Positions 1 to 7,105 are shown, numbered from the stretch's first letter. The stretch: 8,094 nt of DNA from an uncultured Lachnospiraceae bacterium (GCA_934338765.1 CAKRHL010000089.1:1-8094); one strand, 5' to 3'. Notes: a model not told the origin generated them from the sequence alone. Numbers and translations are program-made.

Positions 1-1
1 C

Positions 2-334
2 AGCAATGCAGGTCATTCCCATGATGAAAACCCAAAGCTTCTTACATACGATGTGTTAAAGATAGACTGCGACAGCCGCAGAGCCTATATTGACGAAAAG
101 GAGGTCAATCTTACCGCAAAGGAGTTTGATCTTCTGGAGCTTTTGATGGTTCATCCCAACAAGGTATACAGCCGCGAGGAGCTTCTCAATACCGTCTGGG
201 GCTATGATTATCCGGGAGATGTCCGGACAGTGGATGTCCATATCCGTCGTCTGCGTGAAAAGATTGAAAGCAAACCCAGCGATCCGAAGTATATACATAC
301 CAAATGGGGCGTTGGATATTATTTTCAAAAATAA
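2..334 (+). CDS. OmpR/PhoB-family response regulator, C-terminal DNA-binding domain (5' partial)
   Basis: The frame is open from the first bases of the window to a TAA at 332-334, giving the last 110 residues. The receiver domain with its phosphorylated Asp lies upstream of the window. What is visible is a short linker followed by a complete winged-helix (Trans_reg_C) domain: the early strands, [20 protein letters not shown] (first helices), [19 protein letters not shown], then the recognition helix [15 protein letters not shown] and the wing ending WGVGYYF. This block is very close to what I recall of WalR (YycF) and other PhoP-like regulators. The family binds direct-repeat operators as dimers after phosphorylation by a partner kinase, which here is almost certainly the next gene, 58 nt downstream. 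A GTG at 53 exists in frame but lies inside the domain and is not a start. The name walR is not assigned because the kinase differs in architecture from WalK. Confidence 0.93.
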   Translation, partial: SNAGHSHDENPKLLTYDVLKIDCDSRRAYIDEKEVNLTAKEFDLLELLMVHPNKVYSREELLNTVWGYDYPGDVRTVDVHIRRLREKIESKPSDPKYIHTKWGVGYYFQK

Positions 335-392
335 ACCGGCTGCTTCTCCGGAATACTAAAATAAATGCTTCAACGGCAGGGAAGGGTACGCT

Positions 393-1826
393 TTGAAACA
401 ATTTCTTGGCAAGGTTCTGTATTTTCTCCGCAGTATGCGGATACAGGTACTGATCGTATTTTTAATGATGGGACTTGTTCCCCTGTATGTCTTTTCTATA
501 ATTATTACAAATGCATATGAGTCAAAGCTGGTATCCCAGCGTGTGGATGAGCTGCAGTCCTATGGTACCATGATCTCTAATCTTGTGGTTTCCTCCGGAT
601 ATCTGGTGGATCACGACAGTGAGGAGGTTGTGGAAGAGTCAGCCCAGATTGCTGAGATTTATCAGGGGCGTATCATTCTGGTAGACCAGAATCTCCGTAT
701 TATTCATGACACCTATGGGCTGGAGGATGGCAAAACCGTTATCTCCACCGAGGTCGTAAAATGCTTTGGCGGTGATCATGGAAAATACATAAATGAGCTG
801 GGAGAGTATGTTCAGCTTACCATGCCCATCGTAAATTCCAACAAACAATCAACAGATGGCGTTGTTATTATGAGCTTCTCCACCAAAAATCTCCATCAGA
901 TGGCTGACGCAGTCAAACGTCAGGTATATATTATCCTTTTGATACTGACGATTCTGGTCCTTCTTGGTGCCCTGATCTATTCTACCCTTCTGGCACGTCC
1001 GTTGAAGCAGATCACATCGTCCATCAATGAGATATCCCAGGGAGATATGAGTGTCAAACTCAACATGCACGGCTTTTCAGAGATCAGCAGTATCTCTGAT
1101 TCCTTCAATCAGATGATCGATGTCATACGAAATCAGGACACTGCACGTCAGGAGTTTGTATCCAATGTGTCCCATGAGTTAAAAACACCAATCGCATCCA
1201 TGAAGGTACTTGCTGATTCCCTGCTTTCCCAGGAAGGAATGCCGGAGGAGATATACCGGGAGTTTCTCGGAGATATCACCAACGAGATCGAACGTATGAC
1301 AAAGATCATCAACGATCTTCTTTCCATGGTCAAAATGGACAAGAATACTTCTCAGGTAGAGGTTGTCAATACAAGCATCAACGATCTTCTGGAGCAGCTT
1401 TTAAAACGTCTCAGACCAATTGCCGCAGAGCGTAATATTGAGCTGATATACGAAAGCTATCGTCCTGTTATGGCTGATATTGATGAAACAAAGATGTCCA
1501 TTGCATTAAATAACCTTATTGAAAACGCCATCAAATACAATTATGACGACGGCTGGGTTCGTGTAACCCTCAATGCAGATCACAAGTTTTTCTATGTGAC
1601 AGTGCAGGATTCCGGTGTCGGTATTCCGGAGGATGTCCAGGATAATGTCTTTGAGCGTTTCTACCGCGTGGACAAAGCCCGTTCCAGAGATACCGGTGGT
1701 ACCGGACTCGGACTGTCCCTGACCCGTAGTGCAGTTTTATTGCACAGGGGTTCCATTAAGCTTTACAGTAAGGAAAAGGAGGGGACCACCTTTACCGTCC
1801 GTATCCCATTAACATATGTTCCATAA
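393..1826 (+). CDS. Membrane sensor histidine kinase (Cache-like sensor, HAMP, HisKA, HATPase_c)
   Basis: 477-residue class I kinase, the likely partner of the preceding regulator. Layout: basic N-terminus; TM1 about residues 17-38; an extracellular domain of about 138 residues (40-177) whose RIILVDQNLRIIHDT strand pair resembles a single-Cache fold; TM2 about 179-200; HAMP 201-252; HisKA with the H-box FVSNVSHELKTPIASMK (phospho-acceptor His261); N-box NNLIENAIKYN (373-383); G1 DSGVGIP (406-412); F-box FERFYRVDKAR; G2 GGTGLGLSL (435-443). All catalytic boxes are intact. HAMP runs directly into HisKA, so the PAS domain of WalK is absent, and the protein is shorter than WalK (about 610). The start is the TTG at 393, preceded by AGGGAAGGG; there is no ATG or GTG in frame between the upstream stop (357-359) and this codon. 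ATG 435 is an alternative but would cut into the start of TM1. The ligand cannot be told from sequence. Confidence 0.92.
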   Translation: MKQFLGKVLYFLRSMRIQVLIVFLMMGLVPLYVFSIIITNAYESKLVSQRVDELQSYGTMISNLVVSSGYLVDHDSEEVVEESAQIAEIYQGRIILVDQNLRIIHDTYGLEDGKTVISTEVVKCFGGDHGKYINELGEYVQLTMPIVNSNKQSTDGVVIMSFSTKNLHQMADAVKRQVYIILLILTILVLLGALIYSTLLARPLKQITSSINEISQGDMSVKLNMHGFSEISSISDSFNQMIDVIRNQDTARQEFVSNVSHELKTPIASMKVLADSLLSQEGMPEEIYREFLGDITNEIERMTKIINDLLSMVKMDKNTSQVEVVNTSINDLLEQLLKRLRPIAAERNIELIYESYRPVMADIDETKMSIALNNLIENAIKYNYDDGWVRVTLNADHKFFYVTVQDSGVGIPEDVQDNVFERFYRVDKARSRDTGGTGLGLSLTRSAVLLHRGSIKLYSKEKEGTTFTVRIPLTYVP

Positions 1827-1898
1827 CAAAACCAATGTCGTATATCGATCCGTCCGGAGCGGCAGCGCCGATCATCGTCCGGACATCATCACCGGAAA

Positions 1899-1903
1899 GG
1901 AGG
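1899..1903 (+). promoter_or_regulatory. Ribosome binding site fixing the lipoprotein start
   Basis: GGAGG, within AAAGGAGG, ends 6 nt before ATG 1910. No comparable site precedes the in-frame ATG at 1835, so the lipoprotein is taken to start at 1910. Confidence 0.8.
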
Positions 1904-1909
1904 AAGAAT

Positions 1910-2893
1910 ATGCCATATCATACAGATATTCCAACAAAGAAATATACACATCTGTTACGGTCGGGCTTCACAGTCTGTGTCCTGTTTTTGGTACTTCTCT
2001 TTTGCGGTGGATGTTCTTTTCATAAAGAAAAGGAATATACCGGCTACTATGTATTCTATCCTGATGCCAATGAGACAAAGGTGGGATTTGAGAAGTACAC
2101 TCCATCCTCCCGGAAACGTGATGACCTGGTCAATGAATTTTTGACAAAGCTTCAGTCGGAGCCAAAAGATATCGGATTGCGGAAAGCATTACCGGATGAT
2201 GTCACTGTGGATGACTTTATCTTTGAAGATTCCGGGCAATTATCCCTTTATCTAAGCTCCGGTTACGGAAAGCTTAAGGGGGTTTCGGAGATTCTGCGCC
2301 GGGCAGCCATTGTAAAAACCCTCTGCCAGATCAGGGGCGTGAGCAGTGTACAGTTTTACGTATCCGGCCAGCCGTTGACCGATTCCAATTTAGATGCCAT
2401 TGGTTATATGACTGCAGATTCTTTTATTGACAACACAGGTGGAGAGACCACCTACAAACAGAAAGCCACATTAAACATGTATTTTAGCGACAAAACAGGA
2501 AGCCATCTTGTCAAGGTACCCGTTGACATCACCTATGATGCAACGATCCCATTGGAGCAGCTTGCCGTTGAGCAGCTGATACGGGGACCATATTCCATTG
2601 ACGGAGTGGATCCCGATGAGATCAAGGCGACTATACCGGAAAAAACAGAGCTCAATAAGATCTCTGTCAAAGAAAACACCTGTTACGTTGATTTTTCCGA
2701 AGAGTTTCTTAAAAAACGTACTAATATTTCTGCAGAAACCACGATCTATTCTGTTGTGGATACTTTGGCAGAACTCTCCAATATTAACAAGGTACAGTTT
2801 AGTATTAACGGTGAACAGGTACTTTTATACAACGATACCATTGATTTCGGTTCAGCCTTTGAACGTAACCTGGATATTGTCGTTCAGGAATAG
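1910..2893 (+). CDS. GerMN-domain lipoprotein, two GerMN-like repeats (GerM/LpqB-like)
   Basis: 327-residue exported protein. Residues 1-19 carry Lys/Arg, 20-32 are a hydrophobic stretch, and Cys35 in LLFCGGC is the likely lipidated residue; Gly-Gly at -2/-1 fits, but Cys at -3 is not a usual lipobox residue. Two segments look like GerMN domains: about 45-165, with the LVNEFLTKLQ helix, and about 187-315. The second has the typical features: strand LNMYFSD, helix LEQLAVEQLIRGP, TIPEKTELNKISVKENTCYVDF split over 251-271, and NINKVQFSINGEQV. GerMN domains occur in B. subtilis GerM (spore) and in actinobacterial LpqB. The gene sits 83 nt after a kinase, as lpqB follows mtrB, so a role in modulating the kinase or sensing the envelope is inferred; a sporulation role is the alternative. 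It is followed directly by comEC. Family assignment is by remembered pattern, not a search. Confidence 0.82.
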   Translation: MPYHTDIPTKKYTHLLRSGFTVCVLFLVLLFCGGCSFHKEKEYTGYYVFYPDANETKVGFEKYTPSSRKRDDLVNEFLTKLQSEPKDIGLRKALPDDVTVDDFIFEDSGQLSLYLSSGYGKLKGVSEILRRAAIVKTLCQIRGVSSVQFYVSGQPLTDSNLDAIGYMTADSFIDNTGGETTYKQKATLNMYFSDKTGSHLVKVPVDITYDATIPLEQLAVEQLIRGPYSIDGVDPDEIKATIPEKTELNKISVKENTCYVDFSEEFLKKRTNISAETTIYSVVDTLAELSNINKVQFSINGEQVLLYNDTIDFGSAFERNLDIVVQE

Positions 2894-2897
2894 GAGG
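2892..2897 (+). promoter_or_regulatory. Shine-Dalgarno of comEC overlapping the lipoprotein stop
   Basis: A perfect AGGAGG begins inside the TAG stop codon of the lipoprotein gene and ends 7 nt before the ATT at 2905. The spacing is ideal for initiation there. The overlap implies translation coupled to that of the upstream gene. Confidence 0.78.
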
Positions 2898-2904
2898 AAC
2901 GCAT

Positions 2905-5310
2905 ATTAAACGACCATTTCTATGGATTTTTACAGGACTAACCATTTTATTTCTTTTATACCGGGCCATTTATTCTGAAAAGGATGATGCCCGGTATTAT
3001 TGTTTTCAGGGAATCTGGGAGGATCAGACTCCGGCAGAAGTCACAGGTACCATTGACCGAATCTGTCTGGCACAGGGAAAAGAAGACCTGACAGTCCTAT
3101 ATCTGAAAAGCTGTCATATCCGCTTATCACAAAACAATCAGATATATTTTCAAAAGAAGCTTTATATTTCTATTTCCGGGAAACCCTCTCTGCATCCGGG
3201 CAATGTTTTGTTACTCAAGGGAACACTCCGTGAATTTCCCGTTGCAACCAATCCTGGGATGTTTGACCGCCGGGCATATTACAAAGAAAAGGGGATTTAC
3301 TATGAATTTAAGTCAGATTCCTTCCGGATCCTGCAGTCCACGATACATCCCATCAAAAATCTGCTGTACCATATCCGGGACAGAATTGGCCATGTTTACC
3401 AGACGTGCCTGCCAGCCAAAGAAAGCGGGATTATATCCGCCATGATCCTGGGTGACAAATCCCTTCTGGACATGAATATCCAAAAGCTGTATCAAGAGAG
3501 TGGTATCGGTCATCTGCTTGCTATCAGCGGACTTCATGTGTCAATACTTGGCATGGCTCTGCTGGAATTTTTAAAAAAGCTGTATTTACCGGAGCGTATT
3601 TCCATCCCGGTCTGTATCCTTGTGGTCACCGCCTACGGTCAGATGACAGATTTCAGTATCTCAACAAGCCGGGCTGTCATTATGATGATCCTCTTGCTGG
3701 CGGCCGATCTGTTAGAACGTACCTATGACGGCAAAAACGCACTGGCTCTGGCAGCTGTGATCATTCTACTGCAAAAGCCCTTTGCCCTGTTTTCCTGTAG
3801 CTTTCTTTTGTCCTTTGGAGCCATGGCAGGGATTTATCTTGTGCTTCCGGTGCTGGAACAGGTGTGGTTTGGGGATCCGTGGGAAAGACGGAGAAAACGA
3901 CGCCGGATACACCACCGTGACAGAGAGCTGCTTGCCAATAAGCGCACCGGCAGACTGCAGATCCTTTGCAGACAGCAGGGTCAGAAGATTGGCCAGCTGC
4001 TTTTGGTAAGCAGCGCTGTCCAGTTGACAACACTGCCGGTAATGTTGTATTTTTTCTTTGAAATCCCACTGTATGGCATTGTGATCAATCTCTTTGTGAT
4101 CCCTTTATCATCCCTTCTGGTGATCTTTTCCTTTGTGGGAGGTGTCATAGGCTGTATCTGCTTGCCTGTCGGAAAATTTATTCTCTCCAATGCTTTCTGG
4201 CTGTTAAAGCTTTATGAGCGGATCTGCCTGATCTTTCAAAAACTGCCGGGTCATATGCAGATCATGGGACAGCCCGCCTGGTGGCAGCTTCTGTTGTATT
4301 ATCTGGTGCTGTCCGGCACGTTAGTGTGGCTTCTGTATACTCTGTGCCAAATTGATGAAATCGAATATCAAAGAATACCGCTGCATGCCGAACATAACCG
4401 TCAGAAGCTGAAACATCTGGGTAAAATATTGCCGGTATTTTGTCTGGTATTTATCGTACATGTTCCCTCCAACTCCTTCGAAATGACCATGCTTGACGTG
4501 GGGCAGGGAGATGGGATTTACCTCCACACGCCGGGACGTCAGCATATTCTGATCGATGGCGGAAGTACCAGTGAAAAGCAGGTAGGGAAATACCGGATTC
4601 TGCCATTTCTCAAGTCCCAGGGGATCCGGCAGATTGACTATGTGATCGCCACCCATGCAGATGAGGACCACATCAACGGACTGACCGAGCTGATTACAAT
4701 GAGTGGAGACGGATATCACATTTGTCGGCTTCTTCTGCCGGATGTCGCAGACAAAGACCAGAGCGGCTATGTTCTGCTACGGAAAGCAGCCAACCAAAAA
4801 CAGATTCCCGTCCGGTATTTGTCCACCGGCAGCTGTTTTCAATCCGGCGGTGTCTCCTTTGTCTGCCTGAATCCGGCTGCAGGCAGCTCCTTTGACTCCG
4901 CCAACGCAGAATCCATCACTCTCAGTATGCAGTATCAGAGCTTTTCCTGCCTGTTCACCGGAGATCTGGAGGGAACAGGAGAGGAAGCACTTCAGGATAT
5001 CATAAACTCTGCCCGGACCCGACAGGCCTATCATATTCCGGAGCATTACACGATCCTTAAAGTGGCACATCACGGTTCCAAAAATTCCACCGGTGAAGAA
5101 CTGCTTAACCGATTAAATCCCGAATATGCCCTGATCTCCTGCGGCAGGAAAAACCGCTACGGTCATCCACACAAGGAACTTCTGGAACGGCTGGCCTCCT
5201 CCGGAGCGGACATCCGGCGAACCGATGAAAGCGGAGCTTTATCTGTTATCCTCCGAAAGGGAACGCCTTGTCTGACCGGCTATCTGGACAACCTTGCAAA
5301 AAATAAATGA
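2905..5310 (+). CDS. comEC: ComEC/Rec2 DNA-uptake channel protein, apparent ATT start
   Basis: Inner-membrane channel that carries transforming single-stranded DNA into the cytoplasm. From ATT 2905 it is 801 residues, close to B. subtilis ComEC (about 776). Order: TM1 about 5-22 (after KRPFLWIF, a typical ComEC N-terminus); DUF4131/OB-like domain about 45-150 with EVTGTIDRI and HPGNVLLLKGTLREFP; Competence domain about 170-480 with the hallmark GHLLAISGLHVSILGM (201-216) and many membrane helices; metallo-beta-lactamase-like domain about 525-785 with LDVGQGDG, THADEDHINGL (His584, Asp586, Asp588, His589), FTGDLE, AHHGSKNST and RYGHPH. The zinc-type residues look complete, consistent with the proposed strand-degrading nuclease role. 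The first ATG/GTG/TTG in frame (TTG 3208) lies inside the OB domain with no ribosome site, while AGGAGG sits 7 nt before ATT 2905. The nearest upstream in-frame stop is 2866-2868. A very basic loop (327-352) stands out. No other com gene is in the window. Confidence 0.9.
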   Translation: MKRPFLWIFTGLTILFLLYRAIYSEKDDARYYCFQGIWEDQTPAEVTGTIDRICLAQGKEDLTVLYLKSCHIRLSQNNQIYFQKKLYISISGKPSLHPGNVLLLKGTLREFPVATNPGMFDRRAYYKEKGIYYEFKSDSFRILQSTIHPIKNLLYHIRDRIGHVYQTCLPAKESGIISAMILGDKSLLDMNIQKLYQESGIGHLLAISGLHVSILGMALLEFLKKLYLPERISIPVCILVVTAYGQMTDFSISTSRAVIMMILLLAADLLERTYDGKNALALAAVIILLQKPFALFSCSFLLSFGAMAGIYLVLPVLEQVWFGDPWERRRKRRRIHHRDRELLANKRTGRLQILCRQQGQKIGQLLLVSSAVQLTTLPVMLYFFFEIPLYGIVINLFVIPLSSLLVIFSFVGGVIGCICLPVGKFILSNAFWLLKLYERICLIFQKLPGHMQIMGQPAWWQLLLYYLVLSGTLVWLLYTLCQIDEIEYQRIPLHAEHNRQKLKHLGKILPVFCLVFIVHVPSNSFEMTMLDVGQGDGIYLHTPGRQHILIDGGSTSEKQVGKYRILPFLKSQGIRQIDYVIATHADEDHINGLTELITMSGDGYHICRLLLPDVADKDQSGYVLLRKAANQKQIPVRYLSTGSCFQSGGVSFVCLNPAAGSSFDSANAESITLSMQYQSFSCLFTGDLEGTGEEALQDIINSARTRQAYHIPEHYTILKVAHHGSKNSTGEELLNRLNPEYALISCGRKNRYGHPHKELLERLASSGADIRRTDESGALSVILRKGTPCLTGYLDNLAKNK

Positions 5311-5335
5311 CAAACAATTTGCTTTGTGCTACAAT
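5307..5335 (+). promoter_or_regulatory. Sigma-A type promoter for purM-purN-purD
   Basis: -35 ATGACA (5307-5312) and -10 TACAAT (5330-5335) are 17 nt apart, with an extended TG element (TGC directly before the -10). Each hexamer differs from consensus by one base. The -35 overlaps the comEC stop codon (5308-5310). A start site near 5341-5343 would give a leader of about 45 nt. Read from sequence only; not experimentally shown. Confidence 0.68.
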
Positions 5336-5339
5336 GAGA

Positions 5340-5363
5340 ATATCTTTGATTAAGTGAAGATAT
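5340..5363 (+). promoter_or_regulatory. Short dyad in the purM leader
   Basis: ATATCTT (5340-5346) is repeated inverted as AAGATAT (5357-5363). Two G-U pairs could extend the stem to 9 with the loop ATTAAG. It lies at the predicted transcription start, so it could be an operator or a 5' stem-loop. No PurR-type CCGAAC box and no room for a purine riboswitch is seen here. Confidence 0.35.
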
Positions 5364-5387
5364 AAATACAAATAGAGGAGGCTTATC

Positions 5388-6416
5388 ATGGACTACAAGA
5401 ATGCAGGCGTTGACATTGAGGCGGGCTATAAGGCAGTAGAGCTTATGAAAAAGCATGTTGCCAGCACGATGAGAAACGAGGTGCTGACAGACATTGGTGG
5501 ATTTTCAGGGGCATTTTCCCTGGACAGTTTTAAGGGGATGGAGCATCCGACCCTGGTTTCCGGTACAGACGGAGTAGGAACCAAATTAAAAATTGCCTTT
5601 GAGTTGGACAAGCACGACACGATCGGCATCGACTGCGTGGCAATGTGCGTAAATGACATTGCATGTGCCGGTGGAGAGCCATTATTTTTCTTAGATTATA
5701 TTGCCTGTGGCAAAAATGAACCGGAGAAGATCGCACAGATCGTCAGCGGTGTTGCAGAGGGATGTCGTCAGTCAGACGCTGCACTGATCGGTGGCGAGAC
5801 AGCAGAGATGCCGGGATTTTATCCGGTAGATGAGTATGATCTTGCCGGTTTTGCCGTAGGTATCGTAGACAGGGACAAAATGATCACCGGAAAGAGCATT
5901 GCAAAGGGTGATGTACTGGTAGGTATCGCATCCTCCGGTATCCACAGCAACGGTTATTCTCTGGTGCGTAAAGTATTTGATATCAATAAGGACAATCTGA
6001 ACCGTTCTTATGAATGTCTCGGCGGTAAGACGCTGGGTGAGACTATTCTGACACCAACCATTATCTACGTGAAGGCATTAAAGAGCGTCAAGGACGGCGG
6101 TGTGACTATTAAGGGCTGCAGCCATATTACCGGTGGCGGCTTCTATGAGAATATCCCAAGAATGCTTCACGATGGCGTCCGCGCCAAAGTAAAAGCAGAC
6201 AGCTATCCGATTCCTCCGATCTTCTCCATGCTCGCAAAGGACGGAGATATCGCAAAAGAAATGATGTACAATACATACAATATGGGTATCGGTATGCTTC
6301 TTGCAGTGGATGCCGCTGACGCAGACAAGACCGTAGAGCTTGTGAAGAAATCAGGACAGAATGCTTATATTATCGGTGAGATCGCAGAGGGCGAGAAGGG
6401 CATTGATTTAGTATAA
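5388..6416 (+). CDS. purM: Phosphoribosylformylglycinamidine cyclo-ligase (AIR synthetase)
   Basis: Step 5 of de novo purine synthesis: FGAM + ATP gives AIR + ADP + Pi, in the cytoplasm. 342 residues, normal for the family and complete. Hallmarks in order: DIGGFSGAF (35-43); [11 protein letters not shown] (58-68), the nucleotide-binding signature; the [20 protein letters not shown] region (87-106); [11 protein letters not shown] (135-145); [14 protein letters not shown] (182-195); [14 protein letters not shown] (245-258), containing the conserved His; and NMGIGM near the end. ATG 5388 is preceded by a strong GAGGAGG 8 nt upstream. It is the first gene of purM-purN-purD and has its own predicted promoter. 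Many Firmicutes keep pur genes in one long cluster; here the cluster starts at purM with comEC upstream, so other steps must be encoded elsewhere. Confidence 0.97.
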   Translation: MDYKNAGVDIEAGYKAVELMKKHVASTMRNEVLTDIGGFSGAFSLDSFKGMEHPTLVSGTDGVGTKLKIAFELDKHDTIGIDCVAMCVNDIACAGGEPLFFLDYIACGKNEPEKIAQIVSGVAEGCRQSDAALIGGETAEMPGFYPVDEYDLAGFAVGIVDRDKMITGKSIAKGDVLVGIASSGIHSNGYSLVRKVFDINKDNLNRSYECLGGKTLGETILTPTIIYVKALKSVKDGGVTIKGCSHITGGGFYENIPRMLHDGVRAKVKADSYPIPPIFSMLAKDGDIAKEMMYNTYNMGIGMLLAVDAADADKTVELVKKSGQNAYIIGEIAEGEKGIDLV

Positions 6417-6431
6417 TCATTTACAATCAGG

Positions 6432-6459
6432 TGTCTGCTGCACCAATGTGCAGCGGGCA
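6432..6459 (+). other. Strong intercistronic hairpin between purM and purN
   Basis: Perfect 7-bp arms GCTGCAC (6437-6443) and GTGCAGC (6448-6454) enclose the loop CAAT. The outer bases 6432-6436 and 6455-6459 pair as well with two G-U pairs, giving a 12-pair stem. No U-run follows, so it is not a standard terminator. It ends 9 nt before the purN Shine-Dalgarno, which suggests an mRNA stability, processing or translation element. Confidence 0.65.
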
Positions 6460-6468
6460 GTCAATCAT

Positions 6469-6473
6469 GGAGG
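6469..6473 (+). promoter_or_regulatory. Ribosome binding site fixing the purN start
   Basis: GGAGG ends 5 nt before ATG 6479. The upstream in-frame GTG 6431 has no such site and lies at the foot of the hairpin. Confidence 0.8.
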
Positions 6474-6478
6474 AAACT

Positions 6479-7105
6479 ATGCAGAAGATTGCAGTATGTG
6501 TATCCGGTGGAGGAACAAATCTTCAGGCGATCATTGATGCTGTAGCAGACGGCACGATCCGCAATACGGAGATTGCCGTGGTGATCAGCAACAAGGAAAA
6601 TGCATATGCTCTGGAGCGTGCAGCCAACGCCGGCATTCCGGCCAGATGCATCAGCCCGAAGTCATATGGATCAAGAGATTCCTTTGCCGATGCCATGTTA
6701 GATACATTAGAGGAATATCATGTAGATCTGGTGGTACTTGCCGGCTATCTGGTGATCGTACCCGCAAGGATGATCGAGAAATATCACAATCGCATCATTA
6801 ATATCCATCCTTCCCTGATCCCGGCACATTGCGGAATGGGGTATTACGGATTAAAGGTCCATGAAAGTGTTCTGGCTATGGGCAATAAGGTAACCGGAGC
6901 TACGGTTCATTTCGTAGACGAGAAGGCAGATCACGGTCCGATCCTTCTTCAGAAGGCAGTAGAGGTACAGGAGGGGGATACCCCGGAGATCCTGCAGCGC
7001 AGAGTCATGGAGCAGGCAGAGTGGAAGATCCTTCCAAAGGCGATCGATCTGATCGGTGCCGGTAAGGTAACGGTAAAAGATGGAATTGCACACATTAGTG
7101 AGTAA
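6479..7105 (+). CDS. purN: Phosphoribosylglycinamide formyltransferase (10-formyl-THF dependent)
   Basis: Step 3 of purine synthesis: GAR + 10-formyltetrahydrofolate gives FGAR + THF. 208 residues from ATG 6479, in the usual range (about 190-215). Seen: VCVSGGGTNLQAIID at the N-terminus, the phosphate-binding loop; VVLAGYLVIVP (85-95); IINIHPSLIP (107-115), holding the catalytic pair Asn108 and His110; VTGATVHFVDE followed by DHGPILLQKAVEV, with Asp151 the equivalent of the third catalytic residue (Asp144 in E. coli). The stretch AHCGMGYYGLKVHES is about three residues longer than the matching E. coli loop, which I associate with clostridial PurN proteins. It lies 62 nt after purM and 65 nt before purD, each spacer with a hairpin, so it is cotranscribed by inference. 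Confidence 0.96.
   Translation: MQKIAVCVSGGGTNLQAIIDAVADGTIRNTEIAVVISNKENAYALERAANAGIPARCISPKSYGSRDSFADAMLDTLEEYHVDLVVLAGYLVIVPARMIEKYHNRIINIHPSLIPAHCGMGYYGLKVHESVLAMGNKVTGATVHFVDEKADHGPILLQKAVEVQEGDTPEILQRRVMEQAEWKILPKAIDLIGAGKVTVKDGIAHISE

Noticed and set aside
53..334. Regulator read as a complete 93-residue protein from GTG 53
   Set aside because: The frame is open to the window edge and GTG 53 is within the DNA-binding domain, so this is the tail of a normal-length regulator.
335..392. Terminator between regulator and kinase (CCGG...CCGG)
   Set aside because: Only four pairs with an eight-base loop and no U-run; readthrough into the kinase gene is expected.
1835..1909. 25-residue longer N-terminus for the lipoprotein from ATG 1835
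   Set aside because: No ribosome site precedes it, the extra residues do not resemble a signal peptide, and AAAGGAGG sits 6 nt before ATG 1910.
4321..4719. Minus-strand open frames antisense to comEC, purM and purD
   Set aside because: They lack ribosome sites and recognisable domains, and each lies opposite a well-supported gene on the plus strand.
3208..5310. comEC starting at TTG 3208 (700 residues)
   Set aside because: It begins inside the OB-like domain, has no ribosome site upstream, and drops about 100 in-frame ComEC-like residues including the first membrane helix.
4480..5310. Membrane channel plus metallo-beta-lactamase domain as a new fusion
   Set aside because: This arrangement is the standard ComEC/Rec2 architecture.
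5310..5327. Terminator after comEC (ACAAA/TTTGT)
   Set aside because: Five weak pairs lying in the promoter spacer and no U-tract. No convincing terminator is visible between comEC and purM.
5311..5387. Purine riboswitch or PurR box upstream of purM
   Set aside because: The leader is only about 45 nt, lacks the conserved riboswitch core, and has no CCGAAC-type box.
6431..6478. GTG 6431 or ATG 6467 as purN start
   Set aside because: Neither has a ribosome site. GTG 6431 lies at the foot of a stable hairpin, and ATG 6467 overlaps the GGAGG used for ATG 6479, where the canonical PurN N-terminus begins.
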